Assembly (NCBI GenBank): GCA_011800155.1
Contig: CM022371.1
Coordinates: forward strand, 186,001 to 250,000
Direction of reading: 5' to 3'
Source of the DNA: Flammulina velutipes
Taxonomy: Eukaryota; Basidiomycota; Agaricomycetes; Agaricales; Physalacriaceae
DNA: 64,000 nucleotides
A program made the position numbers and the translations under genes. The stretch's first letter is position 1. Each line of letters opens with the position of its first letter. The notes beneath the pieces are model-generated. The model was not told the DNA's origin. It made no database searches and saw only the letters and a list, made by a program, of their open reading frames with translations. Positions 34,481 through 46,250 of the stretch are shown here, piece by piece.

Positions 34481-36858
34481 GGTGGCGAGTCAAGGAGGTG
34501 CGACGCGTGACATGGTCACAGCAACAAAAAACTACACATTCAGGTTGCTCCAATCCTTGTCCCAGTTATACGCTTCGTCCATTGCACAAAGACGGAATAC
34601 AGCTGTAGATATCCGAATGCCGACAACGCACTGCACTAGCTATGCAATCCGCTCACTTGCAATTCTTCCACTGCGTCTCATCGACACCACATTCGAACAC
34701 CCAGCCCACGTCCGACGTGGAGACAATGAGAGTCACGAACATCTCGCGCCAGAACCAAAGACACGGCGTTCAAGATAACAGACTTGGCTTCGGGCTGACG
34801 AGGTGCTGAAAGCGGGGAAGAAGGTATCGTTCGATTGGAGGCAATGTTCAGCAGCAGCGATTGGACGAACGATGGAGAGCACAACTGGCGCGAGGGTCAG
34901 ATGTTTCCACGTTCATCTCCATCGTTTCGAGATGTGCTATAGATTCCTCGGCCGTGACTGTGCGACGCTCATGGTGGAGATTAACTAGAGCGATGATAAG
35001 TATCGCAACATGGCCGAAAGAACTGAAGACCTTACTTGGATCTTCGTACGCAAAAGCTGGTCCAGGTGTTTTTTCGGAGAGTGTAAATGTAGCCCTCAAG
35101 AGCCTACATAGGTTTGGCTGTGGTAGTACGACTGTCGTCTTTCGTACGTGATCACCCGTCAGGCGAACATCCTGCCGAGGTGTTGGATATCTTCAAGCGG
35201 GTTAGCTACATCGATATAGGATGTCGTCAAAGAACAGACCATTCTTTCCAGACCCATTGGAGCTTATATGGATAGAGAACCATTCCGCTACGTCTAGTGG
35301 CATCGACATTGCCAAGGTAACCATAAAGTTTGCGAACCGCTGGTCCAACATGTTGTTAGTGAGAGTTTGCAGAACCCCCCACGACTCTGGGTCACGGAAG
35401 AATGCGCCTAAGAGTCGAGTCAGCAAAGATAGCTAAACACGGAGAGGTAAGACAAACCAGCAGCAGCTGTTGGGAATTCTTCCCCGGGACTGGGTCAGCC
35501 TCCAGGTTTGGGTTTGTCCATCGGATGAAGTCCTCCTTCGTTCGTTCGTTGCAATAGTTCTTCGGAAACGTCGAAACGCTGCTCAAGCTGGTCGTAGGTC
35601 GTTTTTAAGCTGGTGTAGCTGGGCGGTCAACGAAGTGATTGGGAGGAAGGCTTTCGAAACACACCTTTTCTCAATTCACTCCGAGCTCTTCCTGACGTCT
35701 CTTTCACCTTGGAAACGAGATGCTCCGTCGCTCGATACCTGTTGCTCGCGGCGCGTACCACAGACTGAACATCACGGCGTCACGATTGCGTAGGACCTCT
35801 GCAACGCAATCCGTTCAAGCTCGTTTTTCGTCTGCCGGTAAGTGTCCTCACGCCCGCTTTCATCCTCCAAATCTACGTTTGAAGGCGACGAACATCGCCG
35901 ACGCGGTTTTGAGGGAATTCATCGCGTAGAAGGATGTGTCGCTTTCGAGGGGCGGGGATGAGGGAAACTCTTGAACATTGCGATGCATTTCCTTGGCTAT
36001 TGGGATGATGAGGATCAGAATGCAGGCTTGTATGTCGAGCTCACCGTTCATGAAATTAGGCCTTGAAGACGACTGTAGACCTGGCATCGAAAGGTGCGGG
36101 TGAGCGTCGGCGTCGGCGACAGCATCGCGAACACTGTCAGATGTAATTGTCGCGGCCCTCGTTGACGCGTCCTGCCCATTCAAGGTGTCGATAACGGCTG
36201 ACTGGAAATCGACGACGAGGATTGTTGAACGGCTATTCCGTGACTCTGCTCGACGATGAGCACGAATATATGCGCAAAAAACGCGTCGTACGCACCCTAT
36301 TCGCAGCGTTCCCTCTACGAGCTCAATATATGGAAGCTTGGAAATCGCGAATATATTGTTGCAAACGAGGGAGTTGCTTCCAGTGTCGTGTTCAGCATTA
36401 TTAGTGGTTGCTCTCCGAGTGGTGCTCACAGCGTCGCCCAGTAGCAGTATCGACGCCCGCAGTCCATGATATGGCGTCTCTACGTGCTCGCGTCGTTCAT
36501 AAGTAGTCGTCTAAAATGAAGAGAAACATCAGCAAAAATGGAAACTAGACGTCGATGTCGGTGCCCACCTCTGTATCTGCGTCGTCCGCCTCCACCGCAT
36601 TGTCGTTTGACAGAGGAATGCCTAATATAACGCCTAATTCTTGCTTGCTCGCTGTTGAACGTTGTCGTCGAAGTCGTCGAAGTCGAAGACGCGTGTAGGC
36701 TGATCAATCCAACGTTCTCACGCTTCCACTTCCTGCCAACAACCTTCAATAAGCACTACATTCTTGAATCCTAATTAATTCCACAATTCGTACACACTGA
36801 TACGAGATATACCTAACTGATTGCATGATCCAATAAAACAACAAGACTCCTTCAAGCT
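34481..36858 (-). other. Unresolved minus-strand locus X
   Basis: Several long minus-strand open pieces suggest a multi-exon gene that I could not assemble. They are 36429-35860 (189 codons, with DFQSAVIDTLNGQDAST), a piece with LEQRFDVSEELLQRTNEGG (about 35500-35600), AFFRDPESWGVLQTLTNNML (35405-35202) and a hydrophobic segment GHVAILIIALVNLHHERRTV near 35000. The last part (34815-34945) recurs as relics at 25.7 and 32.1 kb. The piece at 36381-36745 recurs at 41690-42070. No family recognised; it could be a live gene or a mosaic. Confidence 0.4.
36381..36745. repeat. Direct repeat flanking protease copy 2, left
   Basis: Matches 41690-42070 over about 350 bp in the same orientation, including AGCAAAAATGGAAACTAGAC and GCTCGCTGTTGAACGTT. 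The two copies bracket the protease 2 gene and its promoter. Confidence 0.75.
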
Positions 36859-39800
36859 TCAAGACGGGACATCAACCCCCACAATCTCACTCAACCAACT
36901 CTCCCAGTCCTCCTCTTTGTTAGAATCTCCAGTAACCCTGAGCGCCCTAAGCAGGATCCTATATCTCCCATTGGGAATAACCGTGCCGTTAGCAAAAATC
37001 GGCTCATCCAGCGCCAAAAGATTGTATGGGTTTCTACTAATACTCTGAACATGCATCAATAAGTTGACGCAGCATAATATCGGACAGAACATACCTCGCC
37101 GTTTCGTGGGTAGTATTGGAAGGACGCAATGGTGCCCACAAAAGATACTCCCCGCCGCTTCAAAACTCCGTTCTCAAGGGCTATATCAGCATCAACGAGC
37201 TCTAGACTAAACAAGGGTGTGCCAAACACGAATCTAGCACGACCTAAGCCAAATGAACCTCCAAAACAATTCATCACCGCACCTGAAAAGAACAGACGGA
37301 AAATCTTCCCCAACGAAAGTATAATTGGTAGGCTCCTCCTGGACATCACCATCCGCATTCACTATCGCAGGAAGAACGAATCCCAACAAATGATCAGTAT
37401 CATCGATGACCTGTTTGTCGTACAGAGAAGCCGCAAGACCAAGATAAGTAGCGTGCACTGTCTCGCTTCCGCTGATAGCTTGTATGAATCCCGAGTAGAC
37501 GGGGAACGTTGTTGCGTCGACGCCTTTGGGAGGTGTGATAGTCACGATTGCGGTAGTTGATTCACCAGCACCAAGCGTAAACGAGTCTTCGCTAAAGGCT
37601 ACAGAAGCGTAGTCCGTAGACAAGGGAACTGGGCCGAGAGCAACGAAGATGCTTTTGCTCTCGACGGTAAGAGCTGTACCAGCTGGTACATGCGCGAGGG
37701 TGTAGTCTTTGGATTCTGCTCCAATGTTGCTAATAGTGAGAGTAAAGCTGTAAAAAACCACATTAGAATAGAGCCATAGAACGATGAAGGTGTCTGTCTA
37801 CTTACGTATCAACCAGATGCGCAGTATCATTCATAATAATCTCCGCAGGGGAAATTGTGGTATTCGCGTAAATCGCGTCGAATGCGTTAACCAAGCCAGC
37901 ACCTTGCTGAATAACAGTCTGAAGTAAATCTCCATCGGTATGGCTTGAAGACACAATATGCGCCGTGCTTTGGAAAAGGCTCCTCGCACCTAACGCGACC
38001 TCCGGAGACGTTCCTTTGACAGACACAAGGAGGGCAGCGGTGCCAGCCAGGTACGCGGTTGACATACTCGTGCCAGATAAGACACCTTCAAGAAAAACAT
38101 GAGTCGAAAGGACAAAATATCGCAGCGTAGATCATACCATAGCTATTGAGAGGAAGAGTGGACAGTATATGACCACCCGGAGCAGCAAGAGCCGGCTTGA
38201 AGTAAAAGTCGTTCGTAGGCCCATAGCTAACAATTCACTTTAGTCACGGTAATGTTGAAGTAGGAAAAGTGTCCGCACCTTGAAAACGATGAAATCAGTC
38301 CACCTGTAGGGACAGTAAAGTTCGTCGATGCACCCTCTTGAGGAAACGTGATTGCGACATGGGCTCCACTCGCAAATGCCTTAACCAGCTACAAAGATAT
38401 GAGTACTCTACGCATAACACATTCCAATGCATCCGACGCACAAACTCGCCATCGGCAGCTTGGATCGCGGTGGCGTTGTCGTATACAATTCCAACGTTGA
38501 TGGGCGTGAAGCTGTTCCCACTATTCCTAGTAAACGTCAAAAACGCTACATATGAAATGAAAGGGACATTGAACCTACTCGTAAACGAACACATATCTCC
38601 CTCCTTTGGCTGCGATGTTGGCCAATTTGGTCAGCTTGAATTGTAGGTGAGAATGTAACACAAAAATCAAGACGAATATGAAATCCTACATGTGAGCAAC
38701 TCCCCCGACGAACCACGACGAGATAAGACGAAAGGTCAGGCGTCGTATCCGGCAGTTCATTACATGCATCGTCCACAACATTGGTATCATTGGAGATCGC
38801 ATAGATCGGCAGTGTCTCAAAAATAGGCAGTGGCGTGAGGCTATGATAGGTAATAGGGGCCCTGTCCACGCCACCGACAGTGGCGTTCTGGAGAAGTATG
38901 ACGGTACTGGCCATGGAAAGTCAGTTATATCTTAGAAAGGCTCGGGATACTATACATACTTGTCAAGACTGCCTACCGATATCACATCGATACCGTTTGC
39001 TGGATATGAGGTATACCATGGACCAAGTGATCCCTACAAGAAAGGCTAAGCATGAGGATAGTAATATAGACAATACGAATCTCACGGTATTACCGGCTGA
39101 TATCGTCACAATTTTACCTTTCTGGGCAACCCTACTGGCCAGGACGGATGTAGTTCCTTCAGTCCATCCACTTAGGGCACCCAGCGAGAGTGTTAAAATA
39201 TCTTGTCCATCTTCGTAGCCGCGGATTAGTGCGTCGACAAGAACTGATTGACGGGATTTGAGTCTAATCTAATGAATATGTGTTAGGCACGGCTTACCGT
39301 CATCAGCAGCAAACCCAGTGCATCCGAATATCTTATATGCAGTGATAGATGCTTCATATGCAACACCACTGATCGAGTACGGATTGTCAGGATCTGCGCC
39401 AATTATGCCCTGGAAAAATCAGTAAATCAGCTGTTTAAATATGACAGTGGCACACCGCAACATGTGTTCCATGACCTTGATAATTCAAATGAGTCCATGG
39501 TCAACACGCGAGAAAGAAACTCACCTCTACACTGGTCCAGGGGGTCAGAATCAGGGACCGGCTCATTGGTACCTAATGGAAGGTCATCTCCAACAGTGCT
39601 GAGCTCCGTTTCACCCGCCTTACCTATATAATCATCCCCTACAAAGTCATACCCTCCAACGACCTTGAATCCCTCGCCGAATCCACCGCCAAGGGCAGGG
39701 TGCGTGTAATCAATACTTAAACGTGCATTGAATCAATGGACTCGGTGACGGTTGCGCTCCTTACTATACACGCACCTGTGTCTATACTTTGGGTGCTCCA

Positions 39801-40601
39801 GTCAGCGGGCATCGTACACGGAGGCGGCTGAGAACGACATACATCCCGATCTTGGCTCCAGCCCCATAGATTCCTTTCGCATGGAGTTTATCGACACCCT
39901 AAGTCATTTATTATATCAGTGAACGTGGAATGAATGAATAGAACAAGCTAACCGTGAGGATGTGTGTGGTTTGGGCGACGGTGCCCGCACCCTCAGCTGA
40001 AGCCTTCGGCAGTTTGACTGGCCTGGACGTAATATGAGAATCCTATTCCAAGTCCAAGGGGAGCGTGACAACGTACGCAGGCCCGGGATACGTGACAATA
40101 GGGCGAATACTCAGAACGCCTATGTTCGCTTTGATTGCTTCGACATCCTAGACTTCGAGAGATGAGTTGAAACTCGGGAAGAATGCCAGTGCAAACCTCG
40201 GGTGACTAAGAAGTGATGTTACAGGACTTTATTGAACAGATGAGGCAAGCTAGACTTACGCTCAGAGTAACTGAAGCGCCCACGAAGATCTCTGAGTTGA
40301 ATTCCTTGTTAACGGCATAACCGATGCCTCTCTCGTCAAGATAAGTGTAGAGCCTTTCGTGAACCTATAGGACGCAAGGGAGTTAGTTGACTGATAGAAT
40401 GGATACAATGCAGATAGGTACTGTATCGTCGGATACTTCCCGCTTTGTGGGTATCTTCGAAGCATCAGTGACTTCGATGATGAATTTGTTTGGCAGAGCG
40501 GGAAGCGTCGTCACGCGCTTGACATCGGAGAGAGTCAGAGAAGAGCATAGACTCGCTAAGAGGGAAAGGGAAAGAACAGCTGTGAGCGTTGATAGCTGCA
40601 T
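36859..40601 (-). CDS. Secreted subtilisin-like serine protease (S8), copy 2
   Basis: Paralog of the gene at 13916-17637 with the same exon layout and order of domains. It has a signal peptide (MQLSTLTAVLSLSLLASLCS), propeptide, the catalytic subtilase domain with Ser in a canonical SMST block (MSTAYLAGTAALLVSVKG, preceded across an intron), a PA-like insert (PIYAISNDTNVVDDACNELP) and an Fn3-like region (FTLTISNIGAES), ending SEIVGVDVPS. It lacks a short alanine/serine stretch near the C-terminus that copy 1 has (PEAASIASAAV). One PA-domain acceptor must be the later CTAG to avoid a stop. It is probably functional and extracellular. ATGs at 40625 and 40610 are possible alternative starts; 40601 matches copy 1. 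Confidence 0.8.
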
Positions 40602-41160
40602 TGCGCCCATGGGTGTTTGCGTCAAACCGACAGGAAGCCTTTATACTGTCCTTCGGGCAACAAACACGCATGGTGCCATTTCAACCATATTATCCCACTG
40701 CAATATTGAGAAGCGCCACGACGCTATCTGAACACAACGGTATCGGAACATGTGGTTGAGCGTCCAGAGAGGAACTCACTTCTCATTGGCCTCGCATGTC
40801 CGAGTCGGAGCGATAGCTGCCCTTGTTGAATGGCCATTAATGTCTATGTCGACGCAGAACGTCAAGCTCTCGATTCAGAATGCTTCGCTTTGAGCGCTGT
40901 TCCCAGACTCCTGGCTGTGACATCAAGAACGAAACGAGAACCGGACCAGTCACGTAAAAGAATCGAAGACTAGCGTGTTTGATATCGTGAGCTTCAGAAA
41001 TGTAATGGGTGCACGCAATAGCATAGACAATTAAGGAGTGCAAGAAAGCAGTGATGTGTGCATGCATCCGTGTTCTCATTCCAACTTCTTTGGGAAGTGT
41101 ATAGCTCAGGAACCGGGATGTTTTTGGCTATTGTAGTACAGGCGTGGTATCCAACGCAGC
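40602..41160. other. Protease 2 upstream region
   Basis: Matches the protease 1 promoter side (40690-40810 with 17740-17870), so the duplicated unit included regulatory sequence. A decayed copy of the dispersed CACGTG repeat lies at about 41005-41085, where CACGTG itself has become GCATGC. Confidence 0.55.
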
Positions 41161-42080
41161 CAGAGTCTAAGAGCTGGGTGAGATTAGTATGAGTTGGGCC
41201 TCAAGAGCGTTGGGACATACTTCGTCTGCGTTCTCCTCGGAGGTGGACGAGGAGCCAGACATGTTGGAGGATGGGATTGTGGGAGATTTTGCGTTTGCGG
41301 TAGACTCGTTGGACGAGTCCATGGTTGCGAGATGAGAGGGAGGAGGACTGAGCCAGCCTGACAAATGTCAACAGTGAAGATTCGCAGAGGTTAGAGCACT
41401 TACGATTATCAATACTTCTCTAGCGCAGAGAGAAGCGTGTTTGGCGCGACAAAGCAAAACGCTGGATTCGTCGAGAAGACCAGTGAATGATTGGATGAGC
41501 GCAGTGAACGAGTCCAATGAGATGATGTGCGCCAGATTATAGAAACGTATCTGCGATTTATTTAACGAAACGAAGGAAAGAAGAGCATGGAACGCACGCA
41601 TAAACGTGTTTCGCGCCAGGATAATATGTCTGGAAGCCTTCCTAGATCTCCTCAAGCATCTCGCGACGAATTGACATCTGTCCCGTTGGTCGTGCAGCTG
41701 CCGTGTATGTTGTGCTCAGTGACATCCGTAGTGTCGCTCCAAGTCGTGCTCACCACTTCGCTCGTGTCATGCCTGTGGTCTATCTTGTCGTCTCTCTACG
41801 GGCTCGCATCGTTCATAGCCATCTAATTGAAGAATTATCAGCAAAAATGGAAACTAGACGTCGATGTCGGTGCTCACCTCTGTGTCTGCATCATTCGCAT
41901 CCACTGCGGTTCTAGCTCATTGTCGTTTGGCAGAGAAATGCCCAGATTCACGCCTATTTTTTGTCTGCTCGCTGTTGAACGTTCTCCAGACGTCGTCGGA
42001 GTCGGAGCCGAAGATGTCTGAGAGCTGATGACGTAAGAATGTCGCCAATCTGTTCTCACGCTACTACTTCACGAAACCAT
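41161..42080 (-). other. Unresolved minus-strand locus Y
   Basis: Open minus-strand pieces include 41655-41368 (95 codons, LAHIISLDSFTALIQSFTGL) and 41364-41167 (Ser-rich, ending LEAQLILISPSS). The upstream part, 41690-42070, duplicates 36381-36745. It could be one gene with short introns or fragments. No family recognised. Confidence 0.35.
41690..42070. repeat. Direct repeat flanking protease copy 2, right
   Basis: Partner of 36381-36745. The spacing of about 5.3 kb spans the whole protease 2 unit, so recombination between the repeats could delete it, or the repeats may mark how it arrived. Confidence 0.75.
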
Positions 42081-42553
42081 GCGTAGGCGTCCTTTCTTGC
42101 CACCAGACGTCATTGAAATCCCTCACCCTATGATAACATGAAGGACATCTTCAACCGGCCAAATGTTCCTAGGCTACAAGATCATCGAGCGTCCATCTGA
42201 CGGCTTTGCATGATCCCATCGACCCCCCGCCAGACTAACCGCGAACTCACCTGTGCTATACTTGAAAGTTCCTACTGACTGCGTACGCTTACTCACTACA
42301 TCGCGCGGCACGTCCTATACAAAAATTGACAATGTCCTCTTGTCACGCCTCTGTCGCCATAGTTCGTCGTCATCACAACCACCACCTAAAATGCGCACAG
42401 GAACTGATCTCACTCCTCTCGATGCATGATGATATGCCGCCCCACACTCAAGCTGCTCTGGGACGCTCTGGCTCGCGGTGATGGAAAACACATCCCCAAG
42501 GTGACCCCGCACCCATAAAGCCAAGACGAAGACCGTCCAAACTCCCTTCAAAC

Positions 42554-43409
42554 ATGCACCTCCACTCATTCATTTCTCTCTCCTTCCTTCTTCTTCAAGC
42601 CCTCTCCTCAAACGCGGCTAAGCTACGCGCCGAGCGCGCCACACCAGTCCTTCCCCCCGCAGGCGGCATTTTCGATTATCAAATCGGTGGCGCATATGAA
42701 CCCGACTCAAAAGTCCAAATAGTCACACGCGACCACACCGACTGCATTGAACCCGACAAATACAACATCTGCTACATCAACGCTTTCCAGACCCAGCCCG
42801 GAGACACATCTTGGGAATGTACGTACCCCACCTCTCCACCCCGATACTGACTAAACATTCCTCCTTCCTCCAGCTGACCTCCTCCTCAAAACCAATAGCG
42901 GGGAAAACACCGAAGACCCAGATTGGCCTGGAGAGTTCATCCTCGACACCACCACCGACGAGAAACGCACGCGCCTCGCCGAGATCGTCAACACCTGGAT
43001 AACCGGGTGCAAAGACAACGGTTTCGATGGCGTAGAATTCGACAACCTCGATACCTACACCCGCTTCAAGACCCTCTCCATCGACGGAAACCTTGCCTAC
43101 GCCAAGCTCCTCGTCGACCACGCCCACTCCCTCGGCCTCGCCGCAGGGCAGAAGAACACTGTAGAAGCTGCAAAGAGGGCCAAGGCCGAAGTCGGGTTCG
43201 ACTTTGCTGTGGCGGAGGAGTGTCAGGAATGGAAGGAGTGCGATGGGTACACGGATGTTTATGGGAAGCTCGTGATGGAGATTGAGTATGATAAACAAGC
43301 GTTTGAGGATGCGTGTGAGGCACGGGCAACGGAGGCCTCTGTTATTTTTCGGGATGTTGGAGTTGCGCCTAAAGGTGAAGGTGGGTATGAGTATGCTACT
43401 TGTGAGTAG
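42554..43409 (+). CDS. Secreted GH114-like endo-alpha-1,4-polygalactosaminidase
   Basis: Two exons (42554-42818, 42874-43409) join as TSWE|SDLL and give about 266 residues. A signal peptide (MHLHSFISLSFLLLQALSSN) is followed by the TIM-barrel family layout: FDYQIGGAY, KYNICYINAFQT, DPDWPGEFILD, GFDGVEFDNLD (acidic catalytic region) and AGQKNTVE. Family enzymes cut galactosaminogalactan-type polymers. The protein is short but has all the conserved blocks, so it looks complete. It stands alone between two unrelated duplicated units and probably acts on cell-wall or biofilm polysaccharide outside the cell. Confidence 0.85.
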
Positions 43410-43685
43410 CGTGCGGTCGCGTTGTTCATAAATCTCTATTAGATATACTGTATTGGAGATCACATTGTATGACCTGTGGCGCATATATCAGTAGCTCCTG
43501 GCGCAAGCAGTTACATTGTACAGCTCAACACCTGATGATTTAAGTAAGTACACAAGAACCAACGCTCACGTTGTACCAGTCAGCGTCGCCTCAGACATAT
43601 GTTATCTTGAAAAGGGGTCCATCAATACTGGCTTTGTTTGGTTACATCAAATTTGATTGGGTCTCCAAGTCTGTCAGACACCATC
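43410..43685. other. Spacer between GH114 gene and deaminase D4
   Basis: Short intergenic region holding the D4 promoter. No distinct motif recognised. Confidence 0.4.
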
Positions 43686-45841
43686 ATGTCGACTAAGCCA
43701 CACTTTCCTCCCATCTTCTCTGGCGACGACAGGTGGGAAAATATGGCCAAGGAAATTGCTTTGATGACTACCGCTCTCAAAAACTGTCAACACGGAAAGA
43801 CCCAGTCATCACGAAAGAACAGTAACCTTCGGCTCTTCCAGTATATATCCACACTTTTAACCACAGGACAGTTCGCGGGTGACATCTCTGGTGCTACTGT
43901 CAACGCCGTTACTGGTCGTATCGACATCGACAAGGTCGTCTTCGTCATTTTCACTCAAAATACTCTCTCGGGGGCAAATAGCAAAGAATCATATTCTAGA
44001 ATTACACCATCGAAGGGTGGCAAAGAGCTATTAAATGAATGGGAAGATATGAAGTACATTTACTATTTCTTTCCTTGGTTGTTCTAATGACAGTGGCCAT
44101 TGTAGGTCCGAAGTCTCGTTCGACGAACACCTACAAGATGTGGTCGATATCCTCGAGTATCTCCTCGGGGACGAACATGATCAATACGACGTGGGACGTA
44201 CTCGTCTATTCATCCATCACCGTGCATTTCCCCAGCTTTCCGCTCGTGTAAGGAGCGCAATCCATCTTTGGTGCGAAGCTCCATTTCACATCATCGCACG
44301 TTACTACGATGACAAGGCAAAATTCGGGTCTCCTATCGACTTACCAAGCGCATCCTTCGTGCTACGTGATAAAGGCATGCAAAGTGATCTGGTGGGCCAT
44401 GGACTCCATCGCGACATAACCTACACTGTACAGCACGATTCAAACCAATACTCCGTATCGTCTGAAAACGTCGGACAATGGGCGAAATTCCTCGACTTCA
44501 CGTACAGCAAGATCGAGCATCTTGTGCTGAGTACTGCGACAGGGGCGGCCGCGACACCTTTGTCCACGTCAGACGCGAGAGCTTTGGTGGAGGCCGTGGC
44601 CGTGTTTAACCGACTCATCATGGCACAGGAGCTCATGGCGTTCATTTTCTCACCCGATGACCTAGAGGTCAAGCTGATGCAGAAGTTTCTTGAAGCAAGA
44701 ACTAAGCGGATTGGTACGTCTCTTGCGTGATCCCCTGAATCATGTCATCTCAACGTATTTCCAGCACGGGACAAGGGTACACGTTTTTCGTTCGGCAGCG
44801 ACACTGATTGTACTTATTGTATCCTCAAGCGTCTACCTCTCAGGTCACCTTGGGTGTCAATGGTATTTCAACCCTTATTTTCTCTGTCGAATTATCTATC
44901 TTAAAATTATTTCAAGACCTCGATGACGAAGAACTTGAAGAAGACGTCGGTAGGAGCAACTAACTATTCCAATTCATGTGTCTTTATTATTGCCTCCTAT
45001 AGCCTCTGCTGCCTTTAGATATGGGGGCGGCGGTGCCCACGTCATGCGATATTATCGTACTATCACTGCGTGGCACGACGCCGTCAGCAACATCATCCAT
45101 GGCGCCTCGCGGCTCCCAAGCCCTGTAAATCTCGAAGTCTATCGCGTCACCACTATCCCTCCTCCGCACAATGTGCTGGAACAGGACGCCATACAATTCA
45201 AGAAGAAGTATCTTGCCTATCTGGAGGGGAAAGAGAAGGACGCAGAGCGGCTCGAAAGTGCCAGGGGATTCATCGATGCTAAATTTGGACCAGGTTTATC
45301 CAAGCAAGCGTGTAACGCTGCCGTTCATGCAGAGGCAATTGCGATGGGTCTCGTGTGTATTTCTGCCCTCTCCGGTGAACCCTTTGGTTCATTCACTAAA
45401 AAATGGATCGACGAAACACTCCCAGTGCGTTCCTACTAGCTCCGATATGCTCAATCTTAATCTCCATCTGCAGACGTCAGGTGAAGTGGCCATCGCTGGT
45501 AGCAAGAAGTGTTGCATGTCTTGCACCTTGCTCGGGGATTTACTGACAGAGCGTGCCGATGGGATACAATTTGTGCTGCCTGGATCGCATGCGACGTTCT
45601 TGCCTTGGACTCCCCCGTGCGGCGTGCCTTTGGGTATCCTCCGCGAGATGAGGGAAAGAATTGATACCATCTTCCACGAGCAGGCATGTACTTACCTTGT
45701 AGTCGCACCCTCAACTCACAACTCCTTGGACACCTCAGAGCATTTTGACTTTCCCTCCGATGAATGTATGTGTATGTTTGTCATGTATAGTCTCGTATTG
45801 ACTCTATCTTAGTGCCTCCTCTGAGGGTGAAGGTTTCCTGA
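43686..45841 (+). CDS. OTT_1508-like nucleic-acid deaminase family protein D4
   Basis: The closest relative of D2, in opposite orientation. Exons read in frame: 43686-44053, 44106-44713, one or two short linker exons (with DLDDEELEEDV near 44915-44950), 45003-45424, 45474-45765 and 45813-45841. Domains run N-module (MSTKPHFPPIFSGDDRWEN), middle domain (HLQDVVDILEYLLGDEHD, FIHHRAFPQLSARV, LWCEAPFHIIARYY), acidic linker and deaminase with VHAEAIAMGL and AGSKKCCMSC. The His, Glu and CxxC positions are kept, but the usual AVSKK is AGSKK. It ends LPPLRVKVS, parallel to D2. It is probably functional; the substrate is unknown. Confidence 0.75.
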
Positions 45842-46250
45842 AGCACTGTACTCAATAAAGATGTATGCACCATTCCAAGGAGTATCTGGCTGTTAAGTTC
45901 GTTGCGATCCTTCTATGTCGTGGGGCAGGTTCCACCAAACGTTTTCGAGCCGGAGTCTCCAGGCTAAGGGTGTAGACTAAGACTGCGACTGCTACTCACA
46001 AATCTTCACTTACGGAGAAATGTGGCGCATCAAGCATTGGACGTTATCCAATCGAATGTAGAGACACGTACAAAAGCGAACTGCTTGGATTGCCAACAAT
46101 TTCAACGAATATACAAGTACAAAAGGATCCAACTAGTTCTCCGGCTTCGAAGGATGCAACTCAGTTTCACCGTCAGGATATTCAGGATCGTTTTTCACCG
46201 CTTCACGATCTGGAATATGATAAGCTCAATCTATCTCTCGCAAGATGAAT
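45842..46250. other. Convergent spacer between D4 and D5
   Basis: About 410 bp between the 3' ends of convergent deaminase genes. Possible last short exon of D5 lies at its right edge (46190-46250). No other feature seen. Confidence 0.4.

Larger units (their letters stand above)
30948..34683. repeat. Segmental duplication, block 2 (HMG-box gene plus deaminase D3)
   Basis: Direct duplicate of 24391-27525 with the same gene order. It retains the full deaminase gene that block 1 has lost part of, so block 2 better represents the ancestral state. Confidence 0.85.

Noticed and set aside
42777..43484. Minus-strand 235-codon frame over the GH114 gene
   Set aside because: Shadow of a well supported, spliced GH114 coding region on the plus strand.
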